A stretch of DNA of 32,870 bases from Pseudooceanicola sp. (GTDB taxonomy: Bacteria; Pseudomonadota; Alphaproteobacteria; Rhodobacterales; Rhodobacteraceae): assembly GCA_002709085.1 (NCBI GenBank), contig PAPR01000028.1, positions 1-32,870 on the forward strand, written 5' to 3'. The translations under genes and the position numbers were made by a program. How positions within the stretch are numbered: position 1 is the stretch's first letter; each line of letters opens with the position of its first letter. This document shows, piece by piece, positions 22,149 through 30,644 of this stretch. Below the pieces are notes generated by a model. It saw nothing but the letters and a program-made list of their open reading frames with translations, was not told where the DNA came from and did no database searches.

Positions 22149-23804
22149 CTAGCGCGTGAACTTCTTGTGCTTCATCCGCTTGGGCTCCATCGCGTCGGGC
22201 CCGAGGCGGCGCTGCTTGTCTTCTTCGTAATCTTCGAAGTTGCCCTCGAACCATTCCACATGCGCATCGCCTTCAAAGGCCAGGATATGCGTGCAAATCC
22301 GGTCAAGAAAGAAGCGGTCGTGCGAAATGACCACGGCGCAACCGGCGAAATCGGTCAGCGCGTCTTCGAGGGCGCGCAGGGTCTCGACGTCCAGATCGTT
22401 GGTCGGTTCGTCAAGCAGCAGCACGTTGCCACCCGATTTCAGCAGCCGCGCCATATGCACGCGATTGCGCTCACCACCGGAGAGAAGGGTAACCTTCTTC
22501 TGCTGGTCGCCGCCCTTGAAGTTAAACGCCCCGCAATAGGCGCGCGAATTGATCTGCGCATCGCCCAGCTCGATGATCTCTGCCCCGCCCGAGATCGCCT
22601 GCCAAACGTTGTCGTCCGGTTTCAGGTCGTCGCGCGACTGATCGACATAGGCCATGTCGACCGTATCGCCGATCTCGATCGTGCCCTCGTCCGGGGTCTC
22701 TTGCCCGGCGATCATCTTGAACAGCGTCGATTTACCCGCACCGTTCGGGCCGATGACGCCGACGATGCCGCCCGGCGGGATGGAGAACGACAGGTTCTCG
22801 ATCAACAGCTTGTCGCCCATGGCTTTTCTCAGCCCTTCGACCTCGATCACCTTGCCGCCAAGGCGCGGCCCCGGCGGGATGATGATCTGCGCCTTTCCGA
22901 CCTTTTCGCGCATCGACTGATCCGCCATCTCTTCGTAGGCCGCGATCCGGGCCTTGGATTTGGCCTGACGTGCCTTTGCGCCCTGCCGCATCCATTCGAG
23001 TTCGCGTTGCAGGGTCTTCTGCTTGGCCTTGTCGTCGCGGGCCTCATGCTCCAGCCGCTTGGCCTTCTGCTCGACCCAGGAGGAGTAATTGCCCTCGTAG
23101 GGGATGCCGCGCCCGCGATCCAGCTCGAGGATCCAGGAGGTGATGGAATCAAGGAAATAACGGTCGTGCGTGACGATCAGGATGGTGCCCTTGTAGTCGA
23201 TCAGATGCTGTTGCAGCCAGGCGATGGTCTCCGCGTCGAGGTGGTTGGTCGGTTCGTCTAGCAGCAGCATCTCGGGCTGTTCCAGCAACAGCTTGCACAG
23301 CGCGACGCGACGCTTCTCACCGCCCGAAAGCGTGGTCACGTCGGCATCGTCAGGCGGGCAGCGCAGCGCCTCCAGCGAGATGTCGATCTGCGCGTCCAGA
23401 TCCCAGAGGTTCTGCGCGTCGATCTCATCCTGCAACTTGGCCATCTCGTCGGCGGTTTCCTCCGAGTAGTTCATCGCCAACTCGTTGTACTTGTCGAGGA
23501 TCGCCTGCTTTTCCGCGACGCCCAGCATGACGTTGCCGCGCACATCGAGGTTGGGGTCCAGCTCCGGCTCCTGCGGGAGATAGCCGACCTTGGCGCCCTC
23601 GGCATGCCATGCCTCGCCCTGAAAATCCTTGTCCCAGCCGGCCATGATCTTGAGAAGGGTAGACTTGCCCGAGCCGTTGACGCCGACAACACCGATCTTC
23701 ACGCCGGGGAGAAAGTTCAGGTTGATGTTCTCAAAGCACTTCTTGCCACCGGGGTAAGCTTTGGAGACACCGGACATGTGATAGACGTATTGATAGGCAG
23801 CCAT
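22149..23804 (-). CDS. ettA: Energy-dependent translational throttle protein EttA (ABC-F)
   Basis: A 551-residue soluble ABC-F ATPase without membrane domains that binds the ribosomal E site and gates elongation with the ATP/ADP ratio. Two ATPase modules are complete: Walker A GVNGSGKST and GPNGAGKST, signatures LSGGEKRRVALCKLL and LSGGERNRVHMARLL, Walker B with EPTNHLD and EPTNDLD. The interdomain linker (LEHEARDDKAKQKTLQRELEW onward) is the charged P-site-interacting helix pair. The opening AAYQYVYHMSGVSKAYPGGKK is typical of EttA. The start is ATG 23804 with GGAG eight bases upstream; the longer in-frame extension is rejected. Confidence 0.97.
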   Translation of the reverse strand: MAAYQYVYHMSGVSKAYPGGKKCFENINLNFLPGVKIGVVGVNGSGKSTLLKIMAGWDKDFQGEAWHAEGAKVGYLPQEPELDPNLDVRGNVMLGVAEKQAILDKYNELAMNYSEETADEMAKLQDEIDAQNLWDLDAQIDISLEALRCPPDDADVTTLSGGEKRRVALCKLLLEQPEMLLLDEPTNHLDAETIAWLQQHLIDYKGTILIVTHDRYFLDSITSWILELDRGRGIPYEGNYSSWVEQKAKRLEHEARDDKAKQKTLQRELEWMRQGAKARQAKSKARIAAYEEMADQSMREKVGKAQIIIPPGPRLGGKVIEVEGLRKAMGDKLLIENLSFSIPPGGIVGVIGPNGAGKSTLFKMIAGQETPDEGTIEIGDTVDMAYVDQSRDDLKPDDNVWQAISGGAEIIELGDAQINSRAYCGAFNFKGGDQQKKVTLLSGGERNRVHMARLLKSGGNVLLLDEPTNDLDVETLRALEDALTDFAGCAVVISHDRFFLDRICTHILAFEGDAHVEWFEGNFEDYEEDKQRRLGPDAMEPKRMKHKKFTR

Positions 23805-24047
23805 TGGGGATGCTCCGTCGGTATGAGGGGTTTTGCCACCCCATATCGAAAGGACCGGGCAGGGGCAATCATGCGACGGTTCGCGCCGCCGGCATCTGAG
23901 GCGACCGCCGCGCCCGGACAGGCCGGCAGATGGAGCGACACCGATGGGCGGCTCGCGCGATCCCGCCCGCAGCGCAGAGTGCCGACCAATCGGCATGGAA
24001 CCGCCGACCTCAATTGGCGTTGGTCGGGATAGCCGAAGGGGACCCCG

Positions 24048-25175
24048 GTGCAAGACCCACACAAGCCTGACTCGACGAAACCGCCGAATCCGACGCTGAA
24101 CTCGTTGCGGCGAATCGAATACCTTCTCGGCGGGCTCTTGATCCTGTTCTTCTTCTGGTCAATCTCGCTCGCCAAGGTGGTGGTGCTGCCCATCGTCCTT
24201 GGCTTTCTCTTTGCGCTGACGCTCTCTCCGGTGGTGCGCTGGCTGGGGCGGCGTGGCGTGCCGACTGCGGTCGCGGCGGTTTTTCTGATCGCCTCCATCG
24301 GGTTGACGTCATCGCTGGGCATCTACGCGCTCAGCGGTTCGGCCAGCGATCTGGTCGAAACCCTGCCGGAGGTCCGCGAAGAGGTCGAGCAAAAGCTGCA
24401 CAATATCCGTGACAAGCTGCGTCAGGTCCAGGAGGCCGAGGAACAGATGACCGGCCTCGCCAATGGAAACCCCGGCGCCGTGCGCCAACCCGTCCAGCAG
24501 GTTGTCGTGGACGAACCCACAATGTTGGAAAGCGCCTTGTCCTCACTTGCCGGGACCGGTTCGGCCCTGGTCATCGCGTTGATCCTTGCGATGTTCCTGC
24601 TCGCCTCGGGCGACATGTTTCAACGCAAGCTGATCCAGAGCTTTCCGCGCCTGACCGACAAGAAGACCGCGCTGCGCGTCAGTCACGATATCGAACGCCA
24701 GATCTCGCGCTACCTTGGCGCTATTGCGGTCATCAATGCCTGTCTCGGGCTGGCCATCGGGGTCAGCCTCTACCTGCTCGACATGCCCTATCCTTATGTC
24801 TGGGGTGCGGTGGCTTTTGCACTGAACTTCCTGCCCTACCTCGGCTCGATGATCGGGGTCGCGGCGGTGGCGGCGGTCTCGCTCATCACATTTGACACGA
24901 TCGGCGCGGCGCTGCTGCCGCCGCTGGTCTACTTTACCCTGACCTCGATAGAGGGGCAGATGGTGACGCCGGTTCTGGTGGGGCGGCACCTCAGCCTCAA
25001 TGCGGCCTCGGTCTTCATCGCGGTGATCTTCTGGGCTTGGCTCTGGGGCGCTGCGGGGGCGCTGATGGCGGTGCCCTTCCTCGTCTGGCTCAAGGTGATC
25101 TGCGACAATGTTCCCGGCCTGATGGTGATCGGCCGGTTCCTCAGCGGGGAGGACGCCGACCCGATAGAGGACTGA
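24048..25175 (+). CDS. AI-2E family transporter (putative permease)
   Basis: A 375-residue polytopic membrane protein of the AI-2E/UPF0118 family (PF01594). The order of segments is a short polar N-terminus, two to three helices (~25-95), and a long amphipathic extracytoplasmic region with coiled-coil character (~100-165, [19 protein letters not shown]). Further helices follow (~175-195, ~230-345), with the family blocks [12 protein letters not shown] and [13 protein letters not shown]. Members export varied substrates, among them AI-2 and Na+; the substrate here is unknown. It starts with GTG 24048 preceded by AAGGGGA. It is divergent from ettA. Confidence 0.88.
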   Translation: MQDPHKPDSTKPPNPTLNSLRRIEYLLGGLLILFFFWSISLAKVVVLPIVLGFLFALTLSPVVRWLGRRGVPTAVAAVFLIASIGLTSSLGIYALSGSASDLVETLPEVREEVEQKLHNIRDKLRQVQEAEEQMTGLANGNPGAVRQPVQQVVVDEPTMLESALSSLAGTGSALVIALILAMFLLASGDMFQRKLIQSFPRLTDKKTALRVSHDIERQISRYLGAIAVINACLGLAIGVSLYLLDMPYPYVWGAVAFALNFLPYLGSMIGVAAVAAVSLITFDTIGAALLPPLVYFTLTSIEGQMVTPVLVGRHLSLNAASVFIAVIFWAWLWGAAGALMAVPFLVWLKVICDNVPGLMVIGRFLSGEDADPIED

Positions 25176-25251
25176 CCGGCCCGCCACACGCCCTTTTGCA
25201 CGCCTCGCTTATCTCCTTGGTATGGCAAGGGTTCTCAGGTACAGGCAAGGG

Positions 25252-25878
25252 ATGCGGCGCGATCTTCCCAAGGCTTATCCCGGTCAGGTCATCGGTTTGC
25301 TGGGCGGCTCGTTCGACCCGGCCCATGACGGGCATGTGCATATCACCCGCGAGGCGATGCGGCGATTTGGACTGACCCATGTCTGGTGGCTGGTCAGTCC
25401 CGGCAATCCGCTCAAGGCGCGCCAGCCCGCACCGATGGCCGACCGTATCCGGCGCGCCCGACAGGAAATGCAGCACCCCCGCGTCGTCGTCACCGATATC
25501 GAATCGCGGCTCGGCACGCGCTACACGGCCGAAACGCTGAACAGGCTGGTGCAGCTTTATCCCGCGACGCGTTTTGTCTGGCTGATGGGGGCGGATAACC
25601 TCGTTCAGTTCGACCAATGGCAGGACTGGCACTGGATCATGGAAAATATCCCCGTCGGTGTGCTGGCTCGACCGGGCGACCGCATCTCTGCGCGCACCTC
25701 GCGCGCGGCGCAGCATTATCGGCGGTTCCGCCTTGCGGCCAGTGCCTCGACGCTGCTGGGGCGCAGCGATGCGCCGTGCTGGTGTTTTGTCAACGTGCCG
25801 ATGGTCTCGCTCTCCTCGACCGCCTTGCGGGCAACCGGCGACTGGCGGCCGGAGAGTTCCTCGCAGGGGGTCACGTAA
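25252..25878 (+). CDS. nadD: Nicotinate-nucleotide adenylyltransferase
   Basis: This enzyme adenylates nicotinate mononucleotide in NAD synthesis. The 208-residue length is normal. The nucleotidyltransferase HxGH motif is in [28 protein letters not shown] and [10 protein letters not shown] are family blocks, and SSTALR is the ISSTxxR-type ATP site. I prefer ATG 25252 ([12 protein letters not shown]) over an upstream ATG at 25222, because the family homology begins at about residue 12 and GG-rich bases precede 25252; the choice is not certain. dacB follows 54 bases later. Confidence 0.93.
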   Translation: MRRDLPKAYPGQVIGLLGGSFDPAHDGHVHITREAMRRFGLTHVWWLVSPGNPLKARQPAPMADRIRRARQEMQHPRVVVTDIESRLGTRYTAETLNRLVQLYPATRFVWLMGADNLVQFDQWQDWHWIMENIPVGVLARPGDRISARTSRAAQHYRRFRLAASASTLLGRSDAPCWCFVNVPMVSLSSTALRATGDWRPESSSQGVT

Positions 25879-25932
25879 CTGGGATGAACTCCCCCCTTGA
25901 GAGTGGGGCTCAAGCTTGCTTTACGTGACGAC

Positions 25933-27426
25933 ATGAAAACGCTTTTCAATCGACGTCACGTTTTGGCCGCGCTGACGGGCAGCGTGGTTCTGCCCGGTGT
26001 CGCCTTTGCCTCGCCGCCCGCGACCTCTCTGCGACCGGTGGCACGTCCGGGCTCTGCCAAGCCCGTGGCCAGAACCGCCGATAGCATCATCGAGCGTGCG
26101 AACCTCAGCGGCGAATCCTCGTTTACGGTGTTCGACCTGACGGCTGATCGCCCGTTGGAGGCGCGTGGTTCCACGACGCCCCTGCCGCCGGCCAGCGTCG
26201 CCAAATCCCTCACCGCGCTCTACGCGCTGGATGTCCTTGGTCCCGAGCACAAGTTCGAGACGCGGATCCTCGCGCTGGGCCCGGTGGAAGACGGGGTGGT
26301 GAAGGGCGATCTGGTGCTGGCGGGCGGGAATGATCCGACCTTGCAGACCGACGACCTTGCCACCCTGGCGGCAAACGTAAAGGCCGCTGGCATCATCGCG
26401 GTCGAGGGCAAGTTCCTGGTCTGGGGCGGGTCGCTGGCCTTTGAACCGGTGATCGATTCCATGCAACCCACCCACGTCGGCTATAATCCGGCGATCTCGG
26501 GCCTCGCTCTGAATTTCAACCGGGTCCACTTCGAGTGGCGCCGCGAGGGGGGCGCATGGGGCGTGTCCATGGATGCCCGGTCCGCCAAATTTCGCCCCGA
26601 GGTCGCGATGGCCCGGATGCGCGTCGTCAAGCGCAGCGCGCCGGTCTATACCTACGCCGACGCCGGTGGTCGGGACGAATGGACCGTGGCGATGAGTGCG
26701 CTTGGCAAGGGCGGATCGCGCTGGCTGCCGGTGCGCAAACCCGAACTCTATGCCGCCGAGGTGTTTCAAATCCTCATGCGCTCGCACGGCATCGTGCTGG
26801 AGAACCCCGAAGTCACCGAATCGCTGCCCGAGGGGGAGGCTATCACCGGCCAAAGCAGCCAACCGCTGCGCCTCATCCTGCGCGATATGTTGAAATATTC
26901 CACCAATATCACCGCGGAGATGGTCGGCATGGCCGCCACCGCGCGCCGGTTGGGCCGCCCTGAAAGCCTGATCAATTCAGCGAAAGAGATGAGCGTTTGG
27001 GCCGCCGAAACGCTGGACCTGCGCAACACCGCGATGGTGGATCATTCGGGGCTGGGCGATTCCTCACGCACCACGACCGGCGATTTGACCCGTGCGATGG
27101 CTAGCCCCTTGTCGCGCAACGAACTGCGTCCGCTGCTCAAAGATATCCCGATGCGCGATTCCAAATACCGGGTGCTGAAATCACATCCGTTGGATGTGGT
27201 GGCCAAGACCGGGACACTGAACTTTGTCTCCACCCTCGCGGGTTACGCGACCTTGCCTGACGGGACCGACCTCGCCTTTGCGATTCTGACCGCCGACATG
27301 CCGCGTCGCGATGCGCTGAGCGTGGCACAGCGTGAGCGTCCCGAGGGCGGGCGCGCGTGGAACCGTCGCTCGAAATTGTTGCAATTGGCCCTTCTGGACC
27401 GCTGGAGCATTGCTTACGCCGACTGA
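25933..27426 (+). CDS. dacB: D-alanyl-D-alanine carboxypeptidase/endopeptidase (PBP4, DacB family)
   Basis: A 497-residue periplasmic penicillin-binding protein of the S13 peptidase class. The signal region FNRRHVLAALTG...PGVAFA has a twin-Arg look. The catalytic motifs are S88-V-A-K91 (PPASVAKSLT), the SxN box (YSTNITAEM) and KTG (VAKTGTLNF). The central insertion domain expected in this class lies between SxxK and SxN. These enzymes trim or cleave peptidoglycan cross-links. I chose ATG 25933, where the signal peptide starts; a TTG at 25897 is less likely. No strong Shine-Dalgarno is visible. Confidence 0.93.
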   Translation: MKTLFNRRHVLAALTGSVVLPGVAFASPPATSLRPVARPGSAKPVARTADSIIERANLSGESSFTVFDLTADRPLEARGSTTPLPPASVAKSLTALYALDVLGPEHKFETRILALGPVEDGVVKGDLVLAGGNDPTLQTDDLATLAANVKAAGIIAVEGKFLVWGGSLAFEPVIDSMQPTHVGYNPAISGLALNFNRVHFEWRREGGAWGVSMDARSAKFRPEVAMARMRVVKRSAPVYTYADAGGRDEWTVAMSALGKGGSRWLPVRKPELYAAEVFQILMRSHGIVLENPEVTESLPEGEAITGQSSQPLRLILRDMLKYSTNITAEMVGMAATARRLGRPESLINSAKEMSVWAAETLDLRNTAMVDHSGLGDSSRTTTGDLTRAMASPLSRNELRPLLKDIPMRDSKYRVLKSHPLDVVAKTGTLNFVSTLAGYATLPDGTDLAFAILTADMPRRDALSVAQRERPEGGRAWNRRSKLLQLALLDRWSIAYAD

Positions 27427-27486
27427 AGACGCGCGCCCGGACAGCTGTAGATTGAGCCGTTGGCCCGCGCGCGCCGGCTCTGCCGT

Positions 27487-27633
27487 TCAGTAGCGGTAGG
27501 TCTGGGACGTTGACTGAGGCACCGAAAGGCGAACGGTCCGGTCGTTATCGGTCCGGGATTCGTAGAGAGTGCCAAGGATGGGCAGGGCGCATAGCATGGC
27601 GATGCCAAGGATGAGAAAGCGATAGCGGGTCAT
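27487..27633 (-). CDS. Small 48-residue membrane or exported protein
   Basis: A short frame: MTRYRFLILGIAMLCALPILG then TLYESRTDNDRTVRLSVPQS and a STSQTYRY end. The first ~21 residues form a hydrophobic helix with a positive start, so it is either a single-span membrane peptide or has a signal peptide. GGA lies eight bases before ATG 27633. I do not recognise a family. It is convergent with dacB, with 60 bases between. Support is by composition and signal only. Confidence 0.5.
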   Translation of the reverse strand: MTRYRFLILGIAMLCALPILGTLYESRTDNDRTVRLSVPQSTSQTYRY

Positions 27634-27812
27634 CGTGTCAGTCCAACCAAGTTAGGTGACATGAACCCTGCGCCCAGCACCGATGCCGGTCAATTCAACG
27701 TTCTGACGCCCCGGAAATGCGGGCGCGATTCCGCCCGAATGGTCCTGCAACTGGCCTGATCTTGCTCATTTTGGTAGCGGAGTCCGGATTGATGCGCCAG
27801 ACCGAGAGACCG

Positions 27813-27840
27813 GCCTAGCCAGTCGGGCCTAGCCAGTCGG
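27813..27840. repeat. Tandem 14-bp direct repeat
   Basis: GCCTAGCCAGTCGG occurs twice in a row (27813-27826, 27827-27840). It lies in the gap between the small membrane protein gene and the TerB-like gene (27634-27856), where nothing else clear was seen. The sequence continues with a diverged third unit, GCTTATACGGACGG. Confidence 0.8.
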
Positions 27841-27856
27841 GCTTATACGGACGGGC

Positions 27857-28282
27857 CTATAACGTCATGTGTCGCGCACGCGCGCCGCGTTCGATGGCCC
27901 CCGCATGCAGCCGGTCGATATTCAGCTCTTCGCGCATTTCCTCCAGCAGGCGCAATTCGCCCTCGCGGATCGCGCCATCCGCCGCAGCCACGTCGCAGGC
28001 CAGCGCATATGCGGTCTCGTTCAGCTTTTCCGGCATGCTGTCGCGCACCAGACCGAACAAGGCGTCCAGACCGTCCTCCTCGGCAAAGAGGTCATAGACC
28101 GTCTTGGACATCACGGTGATCCGGTCGATGTCGTAGCTGCCAAAGATCGGCAGGGTGTTGACCTGATTTTCGATCTTGATCAGCTCGGATGTGCGCACCG
28201 TCTGATCGGATAGCGAAACGGCGATCATCAGCAGGACAAGGCAGTCCTGCGGAGAAAACGGGTGGGCTGCGGTTTCGTTCAT
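27857..28282 (-). CDS. TerB-like protein
   Basis: A 141-residue all-helical protein of the tellurite-resistance TerB family. Recognisable blocks are a helix opening with LVLLMIAVSLSDQTVRTSEL (a first acidic turn), LFAEEDGLDALFGLV, and ETAYALACDVAAADGAIREGE, followed by LLEEMREEL and AIERGARARH. Stand-alone TerB-like proteins are common in alphaproteobacteria and have no proven link to tellurite. Candidate metal-binding acids are in the D-x-x-x-x-x-x-E turns. GGAGG lies five bases before the ATG. It is divergent from lysS. Confidence 0.82.
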   Translation of the reverse strand: MNETAAHPFSPQDCLVLLMIAVSLSDQTVRTSELIKIENQVNTLPIFGSYDIDRITVMSKTVYDLFAEEDGLDALFGLVRDSMPEKLNETAYALACDVAAADGAIREGELRLLEEMREELNIDRLHAGAIERGARARHMTL

Positions 28283-28397
28283 GGGACCTCCGGCGGGATC
28301 TCGTTGCAGTGCAGAATATTGACGCTCCTATGACTGGGCAATACAGAGGTGGCCTTCGCCGGTCTACTCCGGCGCGCGAATTTTATTGGAGAGACCT

Positions 28398-29972
28398 ATG
28401 AGCGATCTGCGTGAGGCGGGCATGAATTCGAAGGCTTGGCCCTTTGAAGAGGCGCGTCGGCTGCTGAAACGCTACGAGGCCGCACCGCCCGAAAAGGGCT
28501 ACGTGCTGTTCGAAACGGGCTACGGCCCCTCGGGTCTGCCCCACATCGGCACCTTTGGCGAGGTCGCGCGCACCACGATGATCCGCCGCGCCTTTGAGGA
28601 GATCTCGGACATCCCGACCCGGCTGATCTGCTTTTCCGACGATCTGGACGGCATGCGGAAGGTGCCTGAGAACGTCCCGAACCGCGAGGCGCTGAGCGAA
28701 CATCTGCAAAAGCCGCTCACCTCCGTCCCCGACCCGTTCGAAGAGTTTCCCAGCTTTGGCGATCATAACAACGCCATGCTGCGCCGGTTCCTCGACACCT
28801 TCGGGTTTGAGTACGAGTTCTATTCGGCGACCGAGTTCTACAAATCCGGCCAGTTCGATGCCGTGCTGAAACGCGCGGTCGACCGCTACGACGACGTGAT
28901 GAAGGTGATGCTGAAATCGCTGCGCGATGAACGCCAGCAGACCTATTCGATTTTCCTGCCGATCCATCCCGAGACGGGCCGCGTGCTCTACGTCCCGATG
29001 AAGCAGGTGAACGCCGAGGATTACACCATCACCTTTGACGACGAGAGCGGCAAGGAATGGACCCTTCCCGTCACCGGCGGCAACGTGAAGCTGCAGTGGA
29101 AGCCGGATTTTGGCGCCCGTTGGGCCGCGCTCGACGTGGACTTCGAGATGTACGGCAAGGATCATTCCACCAACACGCCGATCTATGACCGCATCTGCGA
29201 GATCCTCGGCGGCCGCAAGCCCGAGCATTTCACCTACGAACTCTTCCTCGATCAGAACGGTGAGAAGATCTCGAAATCCAAGGGCAACGGGCTGTCGATC
29301 GATGAATGGCTGACCTATGCCAGCACCGAATCCCTGTCCTATTTCATGTACGCCAAGCCCAAGACGGCCAAGCGCATGCATTTTGACGTGATCCCCAAGG
29401 CGGTCGACGAATACCACCAGCAGTTGCGCGCCTATGTCGGTCAGGACGCCGATCAGCGTGCCAACAATCCGGTCTGGCACATCCACGGCGGCAAGGTGCC
29501 GGAAAGTCGGATGGTGGTGCCCTTTGCGATGCTCTTGAACCTCGCCTCCGTTGCGGGGGCGGAAGACAAGGAAACCTTGTGGGGTTTCATCCGCCGCTAT
29601 GCGACCGAGGCGACGCCGGCCACGCACCCCGACCTTGACGCCGCGGCCGGTTTTGCCGTGCGCTACTACAACGATTTCGTGAAGCCGGAGAAGGTGTTCC
29701 GCGCCCCGACCGATGCCGAGCGCGAGGCGCTCATCGATCTGCGCGACCGGCTGGTGGCCTACGATGGCGCGGTCGAGGGCGACGCGCTGCAACAGGTGGT
29801 GTTTGACGTGGGTCGCGACAGGTTTGATCCGATGCGCGGTTGGTTCAAGGCGCTCTACGAGGTGCTGCTGGGGGCCTCTCAGGGGCCGCGGTTCGGCAGC
29901 TTTATCGCCCTCTACGGCGTGGGCGAGACCGTCGCGCTGATCGATAGGGGGCTGGCGGGCGAGCTTGGATAA
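28398..29972 (+). CDS. lysS: Lysyl-tRNA synthetase, class I
   Basis: A 524-residue class I LysRS, the archaeal-type enzyme found in a minority of bacteria including many alphaproteobacteria. It joins lysine to tRNA-Lys. The HIGH motif is PSGLPHIGT (residues 44-52), and KMSKS is KISKSKGNG (from 290). [15 protein letters not shown] and [16 protein letters not shown] are class I LysRS blocks, and the C-terminal half is the helical anticodon-binding cage. I chose ATG 28398, with GGAG seven bases upstream, over the earlier TTG. A hairpin follows directly after the stop. Confidence 0.96.
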   Translation: MSDLREAGMNSKAWPFEEARRLLKRYEAAPPEKGYVLFETGYGPSGLPHIGTFGEVARTTMIRRAFEEISDIPTRLICFSDDLDGMRKVPENVPNREALSEHLQKPLTSVPDPFEEFPSFGDHNNAMLRRFLDTFGFEYEFYSATEFYKSGQFDAVLKRAVDRYDDVMKVMLKSLRDERQQTYSIFLPIHPETGRVLYVPMKQVNAEDYTITFDDESGKEWTLPVTGGNVKLQWKPDFGARWAALDVDFEMYGKDHSTNTPIYDRICEILGGRKPEHFTYELFLDQNGEKISKSKGNGLSIDEWLTYASTESLSYFMYAKPKTAKRMHFDVIPKAVDEYHQQLRAYVGQDADQRANNPVWHIHGGKVPESRMVVPFAMLLNLASVAGAEDKETLWGFIRRYATEATPATHPDLDAAAGFAVRYYNDFVKPEKVFRAPTDAEREALIDLRDRLVAYDGAVEGDALQQVVFDVGRDRFDPMRGWFKALYEVLLGASQGPRFGSFIALYGVGETVALIDRGLAGELG

Positions 29973-29996
29973 GCCTGCCTCCGGCGGGCGTATTTG
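29973..29996 (+). terminator. Probable terminator of lysS
   Basis: GCCTGCC (29973-29979) pairs with GGCGGGC (29983-29989) around TCC with one G-U pair, followed by GTATTTG. It starts right after the lysS stop. The run of T is short, but the position supports termination. Confidence 0.6.
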
Positions 29997-30009
29997 TGAA
30001 AAGGTGAAA
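29988..30009 (+). repeat. Recurring intergenic motif, copy 2
   Basis: GCGTATTTGTGAAAAGGTGAAA follows the lysS terminator and resembles GAGTATTTTTGACGAGATGAAG after gcvP (14681-14702). The two copies agree at about 15 of 22 bases. Both follow the end of an operon. Confidence 0.45.
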
Positions 30010-30068
30010 CCTGAACGGCGATGGCTGCGTAATTGGTATACGTCGTCTTGAGGTCAGGAGGCACCATC

Positions 30069-30485
30069 ATGTTCATGATTCCGCGTATTGCACCGCTGCT
30101 TTGCGTCCTCACCCTGCTGGCCTTTGCCGGGCTGGCCCGGGCCGGGGAGGGGGACCCCGGCCAGATCGTCACCCACCAGTTCGACGCCTTTCGCGTCGAT
30201 GATCTGGACCGCGCCTACAGCTACGCCAGTCCGATGATTCAGAGGTACTACGGCTCTGCCGAGGGGTTCGGCCTGATGGTCGAACGGTCCTATCCAATGG
30301 TGCGCGATCCCGGCAAGGTACGGATGCTGGACCTGAGGGAGGAAGGCGGACGAATCCTGCAACGGGTCGAAATTCTCGATTCCAAGGGGACCCTATATCT
30401 CTTGGATTACGAAATGATTGAGGGGGACGACGGCTGGAAAATCAACGGCGTGCAGTTCGTCGCGGCACCTCCACTGGCGACCTGA
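30069..30485 (+). CDS. DUF4864 exported protein
   Basis: A 138-residue protein with a signal peptide (APLLCVLTLLAFAGLARA) and a DUF4864 domain of the SnoaL/NTF2-like fold. Typical blocks are IVTHQFDAFRVDDLDRAYSY, SPMIQRYYGSAEGFGLMV, SYPMVRDPGKVRMLDLRE, and an ending WKINGVQFVAAP. The family has no proven function. AGGAGG lies seven bases before ATG 30069, so the longer frame from 30033 is rejected. Confidence 0.85.
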   Translation: MFMIPRIAPLLCVLTLLAFAGLARAGEGDPGQIVTHQFDAFRVDDLDRAYSYASPMIQRYYGSAEGFGLMVERSYPMVRDPGKVRMLDLREEGGRILQRVEILDSKGTLYLLDYEMIEGDDGWKINGVQFVAAPPLAT

Positions 30486-30644
30486 AGCCGCTTTGCCGTC
30501 TCTGATAGCCTGTTTTGCGTGATGCAACGTCACGGTGGTCTAGGGCGGCGTTAACCTACCCCCGGTATTTCCATTCCCCAACCTGCGCGGGCCTGTCCCG
30601 CCGGGCCTTTCATGGCCGTGCGTGCCGAACACAAGGGGAATAGA

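Noticed and set aside
27660..27758. 32-codon plus-strand frame with AGG before its ATG
   Set aside because: Very short, no hydrophobic or conserved feature, and poor Shine-Dalgarno spacing; not supportable as a gene.
27774..27786. TGGTAGCGGAG identical to the tRNA-Met 3' end, considered as an attachment site
   Set aside because: Only 11 bases match, the T-arm is absent, and no integrase gene is in the window.
28383..29792. 469-codon minus-strand ORF opposite lysS
   Set aside because: Antisense shadow of a clear class I LysRS.
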